Below are positions 62,226 to 64,000 of a stretch of DNA of 64,000 nt, piece after piece. This DNA comes from Synchiropus splendidus (lineage: Eukaryota; Chordata; Actinopteri; Syngnathiformes; Callionymidae), in contig NC_071350.1 in NCBI RefSeq assembly GCF_027744825.2, positions 558,001 through 622,000 on the forward strand. Reading direction: 5' to 3'. Numbering within the stretch: the first letter of the stretch is position 1; every line of letters begins with the position of its first letter. A program made the position numbers and the translations under genes. Under the pieces are notes generated by a model. The model was given only the letters and a program-made list of their open reading frames with translations, made no database searches and was not told the DNA's origin.

Positions 62226-63769
62226 ACCTCCCACTATAGCAGAAAGGGTCTTTCTAGTAGTTGCACATCAAATCTAAACTGTCTGAAGTGTTTTTCCGAA
62301 GTTATTAACACTTTTATGTTTGGCGTTCCGAAACCCACCTTATCTCAGGCTGAAAAGCGTTTTTGTGCATTGTGCCATAACTTTTCAGGGAAGCTTCAGA
62401 ACATGAAATTTTAACCTCCCACTATAGCAGAAAGGGTCTTTCTAGTAGTTGCACATCAAATCTAAACTGTCTGAAGTGTTTTTCCAAAGTTATCAACACT
62501 TTTATGTTTGGCGTTCCGAAACCCACCTTATCTCAGGCTGAAAAGCGTTTTTACGCATTGTGCCATAACTTTTCCGGGAAGCTTCAGAACATGAAATTTT
62601 AACCTCCCACTATAGCAGAAAGGGTCTTTCTAGTAGGTGCACATCAAATCTAAGCTCTCTGAAGTGTTTTTCGAAAGTTATCAACACTTTTATGTTTGGC
62701 GTTCCGAAACCCACCTTATCTCAGGCTGAAAAGCGTTTTTGTGCATTGTGCCATAACTTTTCAGGGAAGCTTCAGAACATGAAATTTTAACCTCCCACTA
62801 TAGCAGAAAGGGTCTTTCTAGTAGTTGCAAATCAAATCTAAACTGTCTGAAGTGTTTTTCCAAAGTTAACAACACTTTTATGTTTGGCGTTCCGAAACCC
62901 ACCTTATCTCAGGCTGAAAAGCGTTTTTGTGCATTGTGCCATAACTTTTCAGGGAAGCTTCAGAACATGAAATTTTAACCTCCCACTATAGCAGAAAGGG
63001 TCTTTCTAGTAGTTGCACATCAAATCTAAGCTGTCTGAAGTGTTTTTCAAAAGTTATCAACACTTTTATGTTTGGCGTTCCGAAACCCACCTTATCTCAG
63101 GCTGAAAAGCGTTTTTGTGCATTGTGCCATAACTTTTCAGGGAAGCTTCAGAACATGAAATTTTAACCTCCCACTATAGCAGAAAGGGTCTTTCTAGTAG
63201 TTGCACATCAAATCTAAACTGTCTGAAGTGTTTTTCCGAAGTTATTAACACTTTTATGTTTGGCGTTCCGAAACCCACCTTATCTCAGGCTGAAAAGCGT
63301 TTTTGTGCATTGTGCCATAACTTTTCAGGGAAGCTTCAGAACATGAAATTTTAACCTCCCACTATAGCAGAAAGGGTCTTTCTAGTAGTTGCACATCAAA
63401 TCTAAACTGTCTGAAGTGTTTTTCCAAAGTTATCAACACTTTTATGTTTGGCGTTCCGAAACCCACCTTATCTCAGGCTGAAAAGCGTTTTTACGCATTG
63501 TGCCATAACTTTTCCGGGAAGCTTCAGAACATGAAATTTTAACCTCCCACTATAGCAGAAAGGGTCTTTCTAGTAGGTGCACATCAAATCTAAGCTCTCT
63601 GAAGTGTTTTTCGAAAGTTATCAACACTTTTATGTTTGGCGTTCCGAAACCCACCTTATCTCAGGCTGAAAAGCGTTTTTGTGCATTGTGCCATAACTTT
63701 TCAGGGAAGCTTCAGAACATGAAATTTTAACCTCCCACTATAGCAGAAAGGGTCTTTCTAGTAGTTGCA
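62226..63769 (+). repeat. 5-mer higher-order repeat, 940 bp, about 1.6 copies
   Basis: Unit order: C with ttccGaag, A with ttttcCggg, B, an F-like unit (tgcaAatc, gttaAcaac), D. Markers: ttccGaag 62298/63238 and ttttcCggg about 62575/63515, each 940 bp apart. Identity ends where tgcaAatc (62830) faces tgcacatc (63770). Confidence 0.88.
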
Positions 63770-64000
63770 CATCAAATCTAAACTGTCTGAAGTGTTTATC
63801 CAAAGTTATTAACACTTTTATGTTTGGCGTTCCGAAACCCACCTTATCTCAGGCTGAAAAGCGTTTTTGTGCATTGTGCCATAACTTTTCAGGGAAGCTT
63901 CAGAACATGAAATTTTAACCTCCCACTATAGCAGAAAGGGTCTTTCTAGTAGTTGCACATCAAATCTAAACTGTCTGAAGTGTTTATCCAAAGTTATTAA
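63770..64000 (+). repeat. One-monomer duplication cut by the window end
   Basis: The private change gtgtttAtcc occurs at 63798 and again 188 bp later at 63986, both in class C units (atTaac). The second unit begins at 63956 and is cut after 45 bases, so the array continues beyond the window. Confidence 0.85.

Larger units (their letters stand above)
1..64000 (+). repeat. 188-bp tandem satellite array filling the window
   Basis: Every part of the window is the same 188-bp unit, recognisable by the ordered tags CACATCAAATCTAA, GAAGTGTTTTTC, GGCGTTCCGAAACCC, CTCAGGCTGAAAAGCG, GCATTGTGCC, GGAAGCTTCAGAACATG, CCTCCCACTATAGCAG and GTCTTTCTAGTAG. The window begins exactly at the tag CACATC, and phase checks at many points give 340 full monomers plus 45 bp. 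All units lie on the same strand; no inversion, gap or insertion of foreign sequence was seen. G+C is about 39% (73 of 188 in the consensus). Each unit carries a HindIII site (AAGCTT, m128-133) inside the 8-bp palindrome GAAGCTTC. Monomers usually differ at only a handful of diagnostic sites, so pairwise identity is roughly 96-100% by eye. A eukaryotic centromeric or pericentromeric satellite is the most likely identity; the family and species are not recognised. Confidence 0.98.

Noticed and set aside
1..64000. CRISPR array
   Set aside because: Repeats are 188 bp and contiguous, with no unique spacers between short repeats. Variation is at fixed single sites.
1..64000. Telomeric, rDNA or tRNA-derived repeat
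   Set aside because: There is no telomere-like hexamer or heptamer run, no rRNA core sequence, and no tRNA A/B-box pair or cloverleaf in the monomer.
1..64000. Transposon insertion or LTR within the array
   Set aside because: Phase is conserved from end to end except for +5 and +1 changes. Any inserted element would break the 188-bp register.

Overview
The whole window is one uninterrupted satellite-DNA array. A monomer of 188 bp (about 39% G+C) repeats head to tail, always in the same orientation, from base 1 to base 64000. Counting by phase, there are 340 complete monomers (1-63955) and a 45-bp partial one (63956-64000). By my count 329 are 188 bp, six are 193 bp (a GTCTT duplication) and five are 189 bp (one extra base); these add up exactly to 63955. 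I see no gene, RNA gene, transposon, CRISPR array, simple-repeat tract or unique sequence. The few open frames of 63-95 codons are by-products of point variants in the repeat.

This kind of array points to a eukaryotic genome, most likely a centromeric or pericentromeric heterochromatin block, or another large satellite block, assembled from long reads. I cannot name the species or the satellite family from the sequence. Monomers differ at only a few diagnostic positions, so the array is young or actively homogenised. Monomer coordinates (m) below start at the CACATCAAAT motif. The main diagnostic sites are m15 (A/G), m18 (G/C), m34 and m36 (ccaaag, caaaag, cgaaag, cgatag, ctaaag), m43 (atCaac/atTaac), m102-103 (GT/AC), m127 (ggA/ggG) and m186 (gtagT/gtagG). 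They define about seven recurring monomer classes, labelled A-G here.

Read as strings of classes with private variants, the array is layered. There are tandem higher-order repeats of 5, 8, 9 and 13 monomers, and dispersed segment copies displaced by 20, 23, 30 and 82 monomers. Layout: 1-1981 first visible copy of a segment that recurs at 15422 and 30853; 4430-10254 two copies of a segment 23 monomers apart; 6436-8185 5-mer; 9607-14402 13-mer with one monomer lost; 14065-17719 and 29308-33150 large segment pair; 19.5-25 kb segments 19-20 monomers apart; 24240-27955 9-mer; 35.6-44 kb ttttgcg family; 38086-41216 8-mer; 46-50 kb 20-monomer displacement; 52-62 kb copied cassettes with 1-bp insertions; 54973-58063 8-mer; 62226-63769 5-mer.

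No genes work together here. What the window records is the history of unequal exchange and homogenisation in a satellite. The main structural points are a conserved dyad symmetry whose loop holds the most variable sites, and an apparent preference for certain register shifts (5, 8, 20 and 30 monomers).
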